From Mucilaginibacter celer (GTDB taxonomy: Bacteria; Bacteroidota; Bacteroidia; Sphingobacteriales; Sphingobacteriaceae), in NCBI RefSeq assembly GCF_003576455.2, contig NZ_CP032869.1, forward strand, positions 5,208,001 to 5,272,000: a DNA stretch of 64,000 nt. Reading direction: 5' to 3'. A program made the position numbers and the translations under genes. Each line of letters begins with the position of its first letter. Position 1 is the stretch's first letter. This document shows, piece after piece, positions 52,738 through 61,851 of this stretch. The notes beneath the pieces are model-generated. The model had not been told where the DNA came from and searched no databases. It saw only the letters and a program-made list of their open reading frames with translations.

Positions 52738-52988
52738 ATAATAATTTTCAGGTATCTCAGACCTAAAATAGACTATTTGATTAAGTATTATTAACACAAA
52801 ATAAGATTATATAAAAAATCTGTCAATAAAAATTCTTTATAACTTGTATGATATTTGGTTTAAATATATTCCAATAAACTCTTTTTATAACCCTGCCTTA
52901 ATAAATACTCATTAGTAACCCCACTTCCCTTCCAAAGCATCCAGCATCAGCAAAACCCTCAGTTATTTCAACCTAAAGCTTATTTTTA

Positions 52989-53019
52989 TTTGTAATCAAT
53001 CTAAATAAAAATAACTTTG
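52989..53019 (+). promoter_or_regulatory. Promoter of the TonB receptor gene
   Basis: TTTG (52989-52992), exactly 19 bases, then TAACTTTG (53012-53019): the complete Bacteroidota consensus. The start codon is 85 bases further. The 366-base divergent gap (52738-53103) between the Roco gene and the receptor otherwise holds nothing recognisable. Confidence 0.8.
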
Positions 53020-53103
53020 CCGCCGTATTATGAAGAGCGGCAGTAATTGCCACCGGATTGATGCAGAAAGATCCTTTAATCGTATTTAGCTATTTAACAA
53101 ATT

Positions 53104-55524
53104 ATGCAATTTGTATTTACCCCTATTCACAAGGTACTCTACGCCTCAAAACATGCGCTCCACAGCGTCAAAACAACATTACTTTTAACACTATCGGCCG
53201 TTTTGTTTTTTAGCCTCAATGCCACCGCCCAAAGCACCAACGGCACCATCAAAGGCACAGTAAAAACATCCGACGGTAACCCCGCCGAGTTTGTAAACAT
53301 TGTTTTAACCGATACCAAACTGGGTGCTACTGCAGGCCAAACCGGGCACTTCACTATTAAAAATGTTCCGGCTGGTACGTATACCATTGTGGCCAGTTAT
53401 ATCGGCCTGCAAACGCAAACCAAAACGGTAACCGTTACAGCCGGCGAAACCGCCACCGTTAACTTTGTTTTAACCGAGGGCGCTAAAGATTTGCAGGAGG
53501 TTTACGTTAAAAGCGCCAAACACAATAAATTTCTGAAAAAAGAAACCGAAGATGTTGCCCGCCTTCCGCTTAAAAACCTCGAGAACCCGCAGGTTTACAG
53601 CGTGGTAACCAGCGAGCTGATGAAAGAGCAGGTAGTAACCTGCTATGTAGATGGCTTTAAAAATATCCCCGGTACAGGCGTACCGTTGGTTTATAATAAC
53701 GGGCGTACAACCCTGCTGTCGCGCGGTTTTGTTACCGGCAACTTTATCCGCAACAGCGTGGCAGGTTATAATTTTAACAGCATCGATCCGGCAGATATTG
53801 AGAAGATAGAGGCTATAAAAGGCCCTACCGGTACGCTTTACAACAGCAGTCTGGCTTCATTTGGCGGTTTGTTTAACCGTGTTACCAAACAACCAAATGA
53901 GTGGGCCAAAACCGAAATTGCCTACCAAACCGGTAGTTTTGATCTTAACCGCCTCACTGCCGATATTAACCAGCCCTTAAACAAAGAGCGCACCATACTA
54001 TTCCGTGTTAATGCGGCATTGCATAATGAACACAGCTTTCAGGATGCGGGTTTTAACCGCGGCTTTTTTGTAGCACCAAGCCTTACCTATCATGTTAGCG
54101 ACCGGCTTACTGTTGATATCGATGCCGAGATCGGTAACTCGAATGCTACATCGGCCTATCGTCTTGCCCCGGATGCCAAAGGAAAAACTTACAATGTAAA
54201 AGACCTGGGGATTGATTATAAGCGCTCGTTTGCCAATAATGGCGTTGATTACCTGAGCAGGCAGATAGACCTTTACTCGTTGGTAAACTACAAGATCTCT
54301 GAAAGCTGGAAATCACAAACCATGTTTAATAAAACGTTTTCAACCACCAAAGGCATGGTTACAGCTTTTACCCTGGTTGATAGCACCAAACAAATAAAAC
54401 GCCAGGTTACGCAGGAAGACTATCCTTATTACATCACCAACGTGCAGCAAAACTTTATAGGCGATTTTAAGATAGGCCACTTCCGTAACCGCATTGTTGC
54501 CGGTGTTGAGTACTACAACCAAAAAAGTAATAATACCAACGTAACGGTAAATACACCCGCCATCAACTACCTCGACCCCGGCGCGGCTTATAATAGCTTT
54601 ACTGCCGATAAAGTTTCGACCCTTGTAAATGCTGCTGCACCAAAAGCCGGCGATTATGTGCAAAACAACCAAAGTTCGTACGCAGCCTACGTATCTGATG
54701 TGTTTAATATCACAGATCGGTTGAATGCAATGGCCAGCATCCGTTTAGATAGGTTTGTAAACAAAGGCGCTTATACGCCTGCCGATGGCAAAACTACGGG
54801 TAACTTTAGTCAAACGGCATGGTCGCCCAAATTTGGTTTGGTTTACCAGGTGGCTAAAGACCAGATCTCACTGTTTGGCAACTACATGAACGGCTTAAAT
54901 AACGTTACCGGCAGCAGTTTTGATAACACTCCCTTTAAACCGCAATACGCCAACCAATGGGAAGCGGGTATAAAAATTGACGCCTGGGATCATAAGATCA
55001 GCTCAACCCTGAGCTATTATGATATTTCGGTAACCAACACCACTATGGTGGATCCGGATCACCCGGCTTTTAACATCCAGGCAGGTACCCAATTGAGCAA
55101 AGGTTTTGAAGCCGAATTAATTGCCAACCCGGTTAGCGGCTTTAACATCATTGCAGGCTTTGCCTACAACAACAGCAAAATAACCAAAGGCGATGCCAGT
55201 GTTGAAGGTTTACGCCCGGCCAACGCGGGTCCGGCGCGTTTAGCCAACCTTTGGATGAGCTATCGTATTACTCATGGCGCGGTACAGGGCCTGGGATTTG
55301 GCGTGGGCGGTAACTATGGTTCTGATTCGTATCAAACCAATACCAAAACATTCAAATTCACCATACCATCGTACACCACGGTTGATGCTACGGTATTTTA
55401 CGATCAGCCTAAATACCGTATCGGCTTTAAGCTGGATAACTTAACCAACGAAAAATACTGGAGCTTCAGGTTGGCACCGCAAAATCCAACAAGAGGCACG
55501 CTGAGCATGAGTGTGAAGTTTTAA
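53104..55524 (+). CDS. TonB-dependent siderophore-type receptor
   Basis: An 806-residue outer-membrane receptor. A long N-terminal signal peptide ends at about residue 43 (FFSLNATAQ), then a carboxypeptidase-regulatory-like domain (GTIKGTVKTSDGNPAEFVNI), a plug with the FIRNSVAGYNFNSIDPADIEKIE segment (split: SIDPADIEKIEAIKGPTG), and a 22-strand barrel ending FRLAPQNPTRGTLSMSVKF (final Phe). The plug and barrel look like ferric-siderophore receptors (FhuA/FecA type). No FecI/FecR is adjacent. Confidence 0.93.
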   Translation: MQFVFTPIHKVLYASKHALHSVKTTLLLTLSAVLFFSLNATAQSTNGTIKGTVKTSDGNPAEFVNIVLTDTKLGATAGQTGHFTIKNVPAGTYTIVASYIGLQTQTKTVTVTAGETATVNFVLTEGAKDLQEVYVKSAKHNKFLKKETEDVARLPLKNLENPQVYSVVTSELMKEQVVTCYVDGFKNIPGTGVPLVYNNGRTTLLSRGFVTGNFIRNSVAGYNFNSIDPADIEKIEAIKGPTGTLYNSSLASFGGLFNRVTKQPNEWAKTEIAYQTGSFDLNRLTADINQPLNKERTILFRVNAALHNEHSFQDAGFNRGFFVAPSLTYHVSDRLTVDIDAEIGNSNATSAYRLAPDAKGKTYNVKDLGIDYKRSFANNGVDYLSRQIDLYSLVNYKISESWKSQTMFNKTFSTTKGMVTAFTLVDSTKQIKRQVTQEDYPYYITNVQQNFIGDFKIGHFRNRIVAGVEYYNQKSNNTNVTVNTPAINYLDPGAAYNSFTADKVSTLVNAAAPKAGDYVQNNQSSYAAYVSDVFNITDRLNAMASIRLDRFVNKGAYTPADGKTTGNFSQTAWSPKFGLVYQVAKDQISLFGNYMNGLNNVTGSSFDNTPFKPQYANQWEAGIKIDAWDHKISSTLSYYDISVTNTTMVDPDHPAFNIQAGTQLSKGFEAELIANPVSGFNIIAGFAYNNSKITKGDASVEGLRPANAGPARLANLWMSYRITHGAVQGLGFGVGGNYGSDSYQTNTKTFKFTIPSYTTVDATVFYDQPKYRIGFKLDNLTNEKYWSFRLAPQNPTRGTLSMSVKF

Positions 55525-55535
55525 GTAAGCAATAG

Positions 55536-55639
55536 CTTGCGCTCGTTTGCAACGAGTGCTTAATATGGTTTGGCGATTGTATCGCCCATGCGTTGCAAAC
55601 GCACAGCCACGTTAAGCATTCGTTGCAAACGAGCGCAAG
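55536..55639. repeat. 28-bp inverted repeat, TTTGCAACG type (REP-like)
   Basis: CTTGCGCTCGTTTGCAACG at 55536-55554 is matched exactly at 55621-55639; with the next 9 bases the arms have one mismatch. Inside is another pair (GCGTTGCAAACGC). The gap is tail to tail. Confidence 0.88.
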
Positions 55640-55653
55640 TATTTAAGTGTCTT

Positions 55654-56085
55654 TTAATCCTCCTTCAAAAACTTCCCGTTACCATCAAAAACCAAATCGC
55701 GGCCTTTAACTTCGGCTTCGTAAGTAACAACACCGGCTGCATCTGTAACTTTCCCGGCTTCTTTAATTTTGGTAACCTTATACTTTTCCTTCACGTAGGC
55801 TGCAACTCCGACAGGCAGGGCCGATGGGCTTATCGCCACCACTTCTTCAACAAATACACCTGCGGGCGTAAATTGCACTGACATATCCTCGCCCGATTTT
55901 CCGCCCCAGTTGGCTTCATAGTTGGCTTTCTCTTTTTCCCAGGTAATACCAACAGCCTTAGGGTACTTTTTTAACAAAGCTTCTTTAGCTGCGACGGGCA
56001 CAGCCGTGCTTTTAACTTTTTGCGCATGGGCAACGCAGGTTGCCATTAACATTAATGCAGGAATGCTTAAAATAATTTTTTTCAT
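55654..56085 (-). CDS. Secreted PepSY-like (BLIP-type fold) protein
   Basis: About 143 residues from ATG 56085, with a signal peptide (MATCVAHAQ). Two short repeats of an alpha-beta pattern (AAKEALLKKYPKAVGITWEKE, and GVAAYVKEKYKVTKIKEAGKV) resemble the PepSY-like PF11396 domain, often found as periplasmic inhibitor or sensor domains. Function unknown. Confidence 0.8.
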   Translation of the reverse strand: MKKIILSIPALMLMATCVAHAQKVKSTAVPVAAKEALLKKYPKAVGITWEKEKANYEANWGGKSGEDMSVQFTPAGVFVEEVVAISPSALPVGVAAYVKEKYKVTKIKEAGKVTDAAGVVTYEAEVKGRDLVFDGNGKFLKED

Positions 56086-56224
56086 GGTGATAAATTTTTC
56101 ATCAAGATAGATGGCCATTCTGTGAATTATTTGGCGTGATTCCGGATGATTTCTGAATTATTTTTTTGCGATGTAGCATTCGGCATAGCATTGCCGTATT
56201 ATTCGGTAAACCATACCAACACAA

Positions 56225-56913
56225 ATGAAATTATCACTAACCTTCTCATTGCTTTTAATTTTCATAGGCTTTCAATTATCAGCACAAACAAAACCTGTAC
56301 AATTTGGCCTGAAGGCCGGTATCAGCACCACATCACTTTCGCGTAAACCCGCAACTGATATTCAAATTGACAACCCTGAAAAAAATGCTTTTGGATATTT
56401 TGCAGGTGGCTTTGTTGATTTTAATATCGGCAACTTTCCATTCAGCCTGCGGTAATCTATAATTCAATAGCAGGTAAAACTACCGACGAGATAATAGTTG
56501 GCGACATTGTTTATGATAAGTATGGCACATGGCGGTTAAATTATATCCAGGTACCTGTTAATTTTATTTATCACTTCAAGGTACAGGGCGGTAAGCTTTT
56601 TATTGGTGCCGGGCCTTATATTTCAAAACCTTTATCGGGGCGTTTCACAACTCCTCCTGATCACCCCTCACCTGCATCTTCACAATTCTCAGCAACCGAT
56701 CCTGATATCGATGCCAAATTTGGTTCGGAACCGGGCAAAAATTTCAAAGCCTTTGATTCCGGCATTAACGCCCTGGCCGGGTTTGAATTTAGCAATGGCA
56801 TAATCATCAACGCGGTTTACAACGCGGGGCTTTCCAATATCCAAACAGATAAATATTTGTACGACAGCACCAAAACACGCAGTTTGGGAATCTCGCTGGG
56901 GTATAAATTTTAA
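56225..56913 (+). pseudogene. Outer-membrane beta-barrel (porin-like) protein, frameshifted
   Basis: The frame from ATG 56225 gives a signal peptide (FIGFQLSAQ) and about 75 residues, then runs into a stop at 56453-56455. A second open frame resumes at once: it reads SIQPAVIYNSIAGKTTDE and continues to GISLGYKF and TAA at 56911-56913. Restoring one T in the TTT run at 56435-56437 would join both parts into one protein of about 229 residues. It has the PorT-like barrel pattern with a C-terminal Phe. Either a true recent mutation or a sequencing error. Confidence 0.85.
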
Positions 56914-57017
56914 TAATGTTATCCCCCTGATTTGAATTTGATAAACAACCGATTGATATTTGCAAACACCTGCAATCCAATCCGCCCCATCTTTGTATAA
57001 AAAATAAAAAGACAAAG

Positions 57018-57782
57018 ATGGAAACTAAAAATAAAATAGCCCTGGTAACCGGCGGCAGCCGCGGCCTGGGTAAAGACATGGCATTAAACCTGGCCAAAAA
57101 AGGATTGGATGTAATTGTTACCTATAACAGCCAGCAAGGCGAGGCCGAAAAGGTGGTAGCGGAGATACAGCAAGGCGACCAAAAAGCCGCGGCCCTGCAG
57201 TTAAACGTAGGCGATTTAAAAAGCTTTTCCGCTTTTTCAGATCAATTGAAAGATGTGCTGCAAAACACTTTCGGTACCGATCATTTTGATTACCTGGTTA
57301 ATAACGCAGGGATTGGTGGCTATACCCCTATTGCCGATGTTAGCGAAGAAACATTTGATGAGCTATTGAACATTCACTTTAAAGGCGTTTATTTTTTAAC
57401 CCAGAAAATGCTGCCGCTTTTAAATAATAATGGCGGAATTGTTAATATTTCATCTGGCTTAACCCGTGTTAGTGTACCTAACTCATCAGTTTATGCCTCA
57501 TTAAAAGGTGCGGTTGAAGTGTTTACCCGTTACCTGGCCAAAGAACTGGGTGCAAAAGGCATCAGGGCCAATACTGTTGCCCCCGGAGCCGTGTTAACTG
57601 ATTTTGGCGGAGGGCACCTGCGCAATGATGAAAACCTGCAAAAAATAGTGAGCAGCATGACGGCCCTTGGTCGCCCGGGCGTAGCCGAAGATATTGGCGG
57701 CGTAGTTGCTTTTTTATGTACTGAAGACGCGCGTTGGGTTAACGGCCAGCGTATAGAGGTATCGGGCGGGATGCTGGTATAA
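57018..57782 (+). CDS. SDR family oxidoreductase
   Basis: A 254-residue classical SDR with TGGSRGLG, NNAGIGG, NISSGLTR and YASLKGA, ending GQRIEVSGGMLV. It is like FabG-type and glucose-1-dehydrogenase-type enzymes; the substrate is unknown. It stands alone, with a terminator 8 bases after its stop. Confidence 0.9.
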   Translation: METKNKIALVTGGSRGLGKDMALNLAKKGLDVIVTYNSQQGEAEKVVAEIQQGDQKAAALQLNVGDLKSFSAFSDQLKDVLQNTFGTDHFDYLVNNAGIGGYTPIADVSEETFDELLNIHFKGVYFLTQKMLPLLNNNGGIVNISSGLTRVSVPNSSVYASLKGAVEVFTRYLAKELGAKGIRANTVAPGAVLTDFGGGHLRNDENLQKIVSSMTALGRPGVAEDIGGVVAFLCTEDARWVNGQRIEVSGGMLV

Positions 57783-57789
57783 ATAACAG

Positions 57790-57825
57790 AAAGCCCGGGA
57801 GGTTTTTCTCTTCCCGGGCTTTTGT
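57790..57825. terminator. Bidirectional terminator
   Basis: AAAGCCCGGGA and TCCCGGGCTTT form a perfect 11-bp stem, between the converging SDR and lectin genes. Confidence 0.93.
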
Positions 57826-57852
57826 CATTTTTAAACGTTTAGCTGTAACGTA

Positions 57853-58197
57853 TTAAAAGGTATATTTTATTTCAACCACGCTCATTACTCCTTCAACAAT
57901 GGTACTCCATTGACCGGTGAAAGTAGCGCCGTATGATGCGGCAATGGCTGCACCCACGCTCTGGGCTTCGTCATTACTCCAGATAGGGCCGGCCAAAACG
58001 TTTGTTTTAAACTCGTTGCTGCCGGTATTCTGAACATTCAGTTCAACTTCAACAACACTCATTTGGCTTGGCACTACAGTGCTCCATTGGCCTGTCCATT
58101 TACCCTGGTGAGCGGCTGCAACAACAGGTGCTTTTACTGCGGCATCCTGTTGGTTCCAGATTGGGCCTGCAGGTACATTAACTTTAAAGGTTGACAT
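57853..58197 (-). CDS. MVL-like mannan-binding lectin
   Basis: A 114-residue protein made of two homologous halves (about residues 3-53 and 62-113), each with a GPIW(N/S) motif, a (W/F)TGQWST motif and an MSVVE(V/I) strand. This is the pattern of MVL, the oligomannose-binding lectin of the cyanobacterium Microcystis viridis (113 residues, tandem halves); I recall IAASYGAEFTGQW and EGVMSV in MVL, and here IAASYGATFTGQW and EGVMSV. No signal peptide is seen. Neighbours give no clue to its role. Confidence 0.9.
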   Translation of the reverse strand: MSTFKVNVPAGPIWNQQDAAVKAPVVAAAHQGKWTGQWSTVVPSQMSVVEVELNVQNTGSNEFKTNVLAGPIWSNDEAQSVGAAIAASYGATFTGQWSTIVEGVMSVVEIKYTF

Positions 58198-58434
58198 AAT
58201 TTATTTTATTTTGGTTTAGTCCTACTCTGTTCCGGCTTTTCGGATCCGCCGTTTGTTTTTCAGAAGCTTGCTGTTAACAAGAACAAAGTAAGCGGTATTA
58301 AAAACGCTGTTATAGCTTATAAATACGTGCTTTAATAAAACCGTATTTATACGCCGTTTTATAACCAATAGGATTAAATTATATCTTTCTCCTTAAAAGG
58401 ATTTATGCCTGCGGAAACAAGAATTGTTATTTAA

Positions 58435-58659
58435 TTACCTGTTTACCATTTTCTGCATCTGCGCCGGATAGCGATCACCGGTAATGGTGATTTTAGCTGC
58501 AGCTTCTTCAATCTGAGCCAAATCATCAGCGGTAAGTTCCAGATCAACAGCTGCCAGGTTTTCTTCTAAACGATGAAGTTTGGTTGTACCCGGGATAGGC
58601 GCTATCCATGGCTTTTGTGCAAGCAGCCAGGCTAATGCAACCTGTGCGGGGCTTATTTT
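58435..58659 (-). pseudogene. Aldo/keto reductase, C-terminal remnant
   Basis: Only the last about 74 residues remain, starting KISPAQVALAWLLAQKPWIA and including IPGTTKLHRLEENL, both typical of the NADP-binding end of aldo/keto reductases (usually about 325 residues). Upstream of 58660 the frame continues only into unrelated sequence that belongs to an AraC gene on the other strand. The N-terminal three quarters are gone. Confidence 0.88.
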
Positions 58660-58666
58660 AGATTGC

Positions 58667-59140
58667 CTTTTGAAAATACATTTCGAGCTGGAACACGCCA
58701 TAGATAAACACAGCAAAAAGTTGATCACAACCAATATCGAGTTGTTCCTGGATTACTGCCAGCGCTTTTACGAACGCCAGTTCATTACCCGCGACAATGT
58801 AAACAAAGGCATCCTCGAAAAATTTGAAACCCTGCTCAATGAATATTTCCAGTCGGACAAACCTCAAACCATCGGCCTGCCATCGGTAGCTTACTGTGCC
58901 GATCAGTTCAATATCTCGGCCAACTACTTCGGCGACCTGGTGAAAAAAGAAACAGGCAAATCAGCTCATGAATACATCCAGGCCAAAGTGATTGATATGG
59001 CCAAAGAAAAGATTTTTGATAACAGTAAATCGGTAAGCCAGATAGCTTATGAGCTTGGCTTTAAATATCCGCAGCATTTTAGCAGGCTGTTTAAGCAATG
59101 TGTGGGGTATGCGCCTAATGAGTATAGGGTTTTGAATTAG
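58667..59140 (+). pseudogene. AraC-family regulator, C-terminal remnant
   Basis: About 157 residues with an intact AraC DNA-binding domain: two helix-turn-helix units (YCADQFNISANYFGDLVKKE and VSQIAYELGFKYPQHFSRLF). The N-terminal half of a normal 290-300-residue regulator is missing; homology begins near FELEHAIDKHSKKLI. An ATG at 58580 in this frame would start inside the aldo/keto reductase sequence. A DNA-binding-only product is possible. Confidence 0.85.
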
Positions 59141-59167
59141 GAGGTCAGGATCGAATTTTACCAACCA

Positions 59168-59249
59168 CGTCATTGCGAGGTACGAAGCAATCGCACGGAA
59201 GCAGGGTCGCTCTTCATAGTTCGCGATTGCTTCGTACCTCGCAATGACG
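59168..59249. repeat. Dispersed palindrome, CGTCATTGCGAGG family, copy 3
   Basis: Arms CGTCATTGCGAGGTACGAAG and CTTCGTACCTCGCAATGACG match exactly (20 bp), and the inner CAATCGC / GCGATTG continues the stem. It lies between the AraC remnant and prfH, which converge. Confidence 0.9.
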
Positions 59250-59294
59250 TGGGTTTATAGCATGCATTAAAGGAATAGGTTCAGTAATCTCACC

Positions 59295-59912
59295 CTAATA
59301 CAACTCTGCCTTAATAGTTTTAACCGGGTTTCCCCGCTCCAACATATTGTGCTCCTGCCATTGGCTTTGCTGTTGCACCATCAACTGCTCCGTTTGCCAA
59401 ACCATGATCTTAGCCTCCAACCGGGCCAGGCACAGCTTTTTATTTTCCAGTTGCGAGCGGCTATCCATTGCCAGCACCTGTAAACCCGATGGGATGTGCG
59501 TGCCCCTAACCGCTGTCTCCACCTTGTTAACATTTTGCCCTCCTGGGCCCGATGCCCGGCAGGTTTCCAGCTTTACATCTTTGGGGTTCCATTGCATCAG
59601 CTCTTTTATATCAAAAGCAGCTATGCCTACAAACCAGTTTTTACGCTTGTGGTATTTGCGGTAAGGGCTTTGCGCTATCCATTGGATGGTGCCTGTCCAT
59701 TCGGTAATAAAAGCATCAAGGCTATCGCCCTCGGCCATCATGGTTGCAGAAAGTAGTGTGCCATTCAGTTCGGCGGGTTTGTTTTCCAATACCTGCAGGT
59801 TGATATTTTGCTTTTTAGCCTGTTTCATCATCAGGCTTTGTACGCAGGCAACAACCCGGCAGCACTCTGCCGGGCCTTTGCCTGATGTAATCTGGATCAT
59901 CATCTTTTTCAT
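59295..59912 (-). CDS. prfH: Peptide chain release factor H
   Basis: About 205 residues. The peptidyl-hydrolase motif SGPGGQNVNK contains GGQ at about residues 125-127; the stop-codon reading domain of RF1/RF2 is absent, as expected for PrfH. Known PrfH acts with RtcB on ribosomes whose decoding centre has been cut. ATG 59912 directly follows the rtcB stop (TAGTGATG), so translation is coupled. The start may be GTG 59915, or a Met a few residues later (MIQITSGKGP). Confidence 0.95.
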   Translation of the reverse strand: MKKMMIQITSGKGPAECCRVVACVQSLMMKQAKKQNINLQVLENKPAELNGTLLSATMMAEGDSLDAFITEWTGTIQWIAQSPYRKYHKRKNWFVGIAAFDIKELMQWNPKDVKLETCRASGPGGQNVNKVETAVRGTHIPSGLQVLAMDSRSQLENKKLCLARLEAKIMVWQTEQLMVQQQSQWQEHNMLERGNPVKTIKAELY

Positions 59913-59914
59913 CA

Positions 59915-61315
59915 CTACTCCTTATTCATTCGTACAATCCGCGGAAAAAATTTGCCTTGTATGTCAATCAAGTCGTGCTGGGCGGCAATTACAGTTTCGA
60001 TATCCTTATAGGCTAATGGGTTTTCCTCAACAGTGCCACCAATCAGCGTAACTCCCGCGCCGCTCAGCAGCTTTTTCATGGCCGAAACGGTCATGCTGTC
60101 CTTAGCCTTCTGCCTGCTCATGGCCCGGCCCGCGCCATGCGACGCCGAATACAAAGCATCGCCCACTCCCTTGCCCGCTACAAGGTAAGCCGATGTGGTC
60201 ATGCTGCCGGGAATAATGCCCAGCTCGCCCTGGTGTGCCGGGGTTGCTCCCTTGCGGTGCACTATCACTTCTTTACCGTTAGCCAATGTATCCTTCCAAG
60301 CAAAATTGTGATGGTTTTCAACCGTGTGCAAAGCCTGTAGACCCAGCGCTTTTAGCAGGTTGGCGTGGATACGCTCGTGGCAGGCTTTGGCATAATCGCC
60401 GGCCAGGGTCATCGCCAGCCAGTATTCCTGGCCCGCCTCGGTGTTTAAATCAAGCCAGGCCAGTTGCTGCGCATGGCGGGGCAGTTTACAGGTGTTCATG
60501 GCTATTTGCGTAAAATGCCTTGCTATGGCCGAGCCTAATCCCCGGCTACCCGAGTGGCTTAATAATGCTGTATACTTTTTAGCAGGTAAGCCTAAAGTAT
60601 TATCTGCCAACAGTTCTATCTCACCAAACTCAACAAAATGATTGCCATTGCCTGATGTACCTAACTGCCTTACCGCCTTGCTGTGCAGGGGCCTTAATAA
60701 TTGCATTTCGTAAAATAACTTATTATCCAGCACCTCATGCTCCTGTCTTGCATCCAGGCCTCCTTCCATACCGAAATGGGTATGATTTTTCAGGGCCTGC
60801 TTAATCTGATAATCGAAACGTTTCAAAAAGCCATCGCTTTCATCAATAATAGATAACGCCATCCTGCAGCCAATATCCATCCCTACCGCGTACGGGATCA
60901 CCGAGTTATCAGTAGCCAGTACACCGCCTATAGGCAGCCCGAAACCCATATGTGCATCGGGCATCAACGCGCCCTGTACGCTTACCGGCAAAAGGTTGGC
61001 CAGTTCCATTTGTTTTTTGGCCGATGTTTCGATGCCTTTGCCGCCGTAGGTTTTGCAAAATACGGGCTCATCACGCAGTTCATACGCTTTAAACGCAGGT
61101 CCATCTACCTTGCCAATTACTTTCTGCGCAATTTTGGCGGTAAGCTCATCATCCAGAAAAGCTTCCGGGTTGTTTTTTATTTCCACCAACAGGTCAAGCA
61201 GTTGCTGCTTGCTGTGGTGTTTAAAGTTTTTTGAGGCGATGCCAATCACCAGGCTTCGCAGCTGGTCATTATGATAGCCTATTTTACTTAAATCTTTTGT
61301 TCTTAAATTGCCCAT
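59915..61315 (-). CDS. rtcB: RNA-splicing ligase RtcB, PrfH-linked type
   Basis: A 466-residue 3'-phosphate RNA ligase. The metal and active-site residues are visible: Asp147 and Cys150 (GMDIGC), His226 (GNGNHFVEF), His254 (LSHSGSRG), His335/336 (VENHHN) and the GMP-accepting His393 (SASHGAGRAMSR). It joins RNA ends with 3'-phosphate or 2',3'-cyclic phosphate to 5'-OH. It precedes prfH in one operon and is divergent from hen1-pnkp. An N-terminal extension of about 75 residues is longer than in E. coli RtcB. Confidence 0.95.
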   Translation of the reverse strand: MGNLRTKDLSKIGYHNDQLRSLVIGIASKNFKHHSKQQLLDLLVEIKNNPEAFLDDELTAKIAQKVIGKVDGPAFKAYELRDEPVFCKTYGGKGIETSAKKQMELANLLPVSVQGALMPDAHMGFGLPIGGVLATDNSVIPYAVGMDIGCRMALSIIDESDGFLKRFDYQIKQALKNHTHFGMEGGLDARQEHEVLDNKLFYEMQLLRPLHSKAVRQLGTSGNGNHFVEFGEIELLADNTLGLPAKKYTALLSHSGSRGLGSAIARHFTQIAMNTCKLPRHAQQLAWLDLNTEAGQEYWLAMTLAGDYAKACHERIHANLLKALGLQALHTVENHHNFAWKDTLANGKEVIVHRKGATPAHQGELGIIPGSMTTSAYLVAGKGVGDALYSASHGAGRAMSRQKAKDSMTVSAMKKLLSGAGVTLIGGTVEENPLAYKDIETVIAAQHDLIDIQGKFFPRIVRMNKE

Positions 61316-61851
61316 GGAGGGTTATGTTTTTTGATTCCGGCCGGCGATTTTTCCTAAGCCATGCCGGAGCTGTTTTAAATTTTGCCAACGCGATGTAAAC
61401 CAGCGCCGATTAGTTATGGCACAGCCATTCACACGTTTTAGCAATGCATTAATTTTTTTGAATTGTTTTTTGGTTTCCGTTCGTCCCCGGAGATGAGGAT
61501 ATACCCTTGTTAAAAGTGCTCAGGAAACCCAATAATGGCGACAGGCAAAATATTTACAGGCATAAGCATACACCCATGCAATTATCTAAACAGAAAATAC
61601 AATGTTTGCCTGCCTTATCAGGCAATGAGCGAAAGGGGCGATATGTAGCGTTGCTCTGTCATGGTTCCTTGATATTTAAAAGGTTAATAAATCAGGAATT
61701 GAGGCAAAGATAGGATTTTGTTTGATGATATTTTTAAAATAATTTTCCCCTGCGCAAATACACTGCGCAGCAATGCCACATCTTTGTACCATCGCAGGCA
61801 TAGCCGTTAATAATTCCGTACTATACCTGGCAAAAATAATTTATACAAAAA
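61316..61851. other. Divergent control region between the two RNA-repair operons
   Basis: 536 bases without a convincing gene; a 68-residue open frame (61507-61713) has no coding character. It holds a small hairpin (TTGCCTG-CCTTAT-CAGGCAA, 61606-61625) and a 7-bp dyad near the hen1 end. No regulator gene such as rtcR is present. Confidence 0.7.
61750..61786 (+). promoter_or_regulatory. Candidate operator/promoter of hen1
   Basis: CTGCGCA, 7 bases, TGCGCAG (61750-61770) is a perfect dyad. CATCTTTG at 61779-61786 is one base off the TANNTTTG element, and its -33 site would fall inside the dyad. That suggests a regulated promoter, 66 bases before hen1. Confidence 0.45.

Noticed and set aside
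58580..58666. Start of the AraC gene at ATG 58580
   Set aside because: The first 29 residues in that frame are antisense to the aldo/keto reductase coding sequence, so they are not a native N-terminus.
61507..61713. 68-residue open frame in the rtcB-hen1 gap
   Set aside because: No recognisable domain, no start context, odd composition; the region reads better as control sequence.
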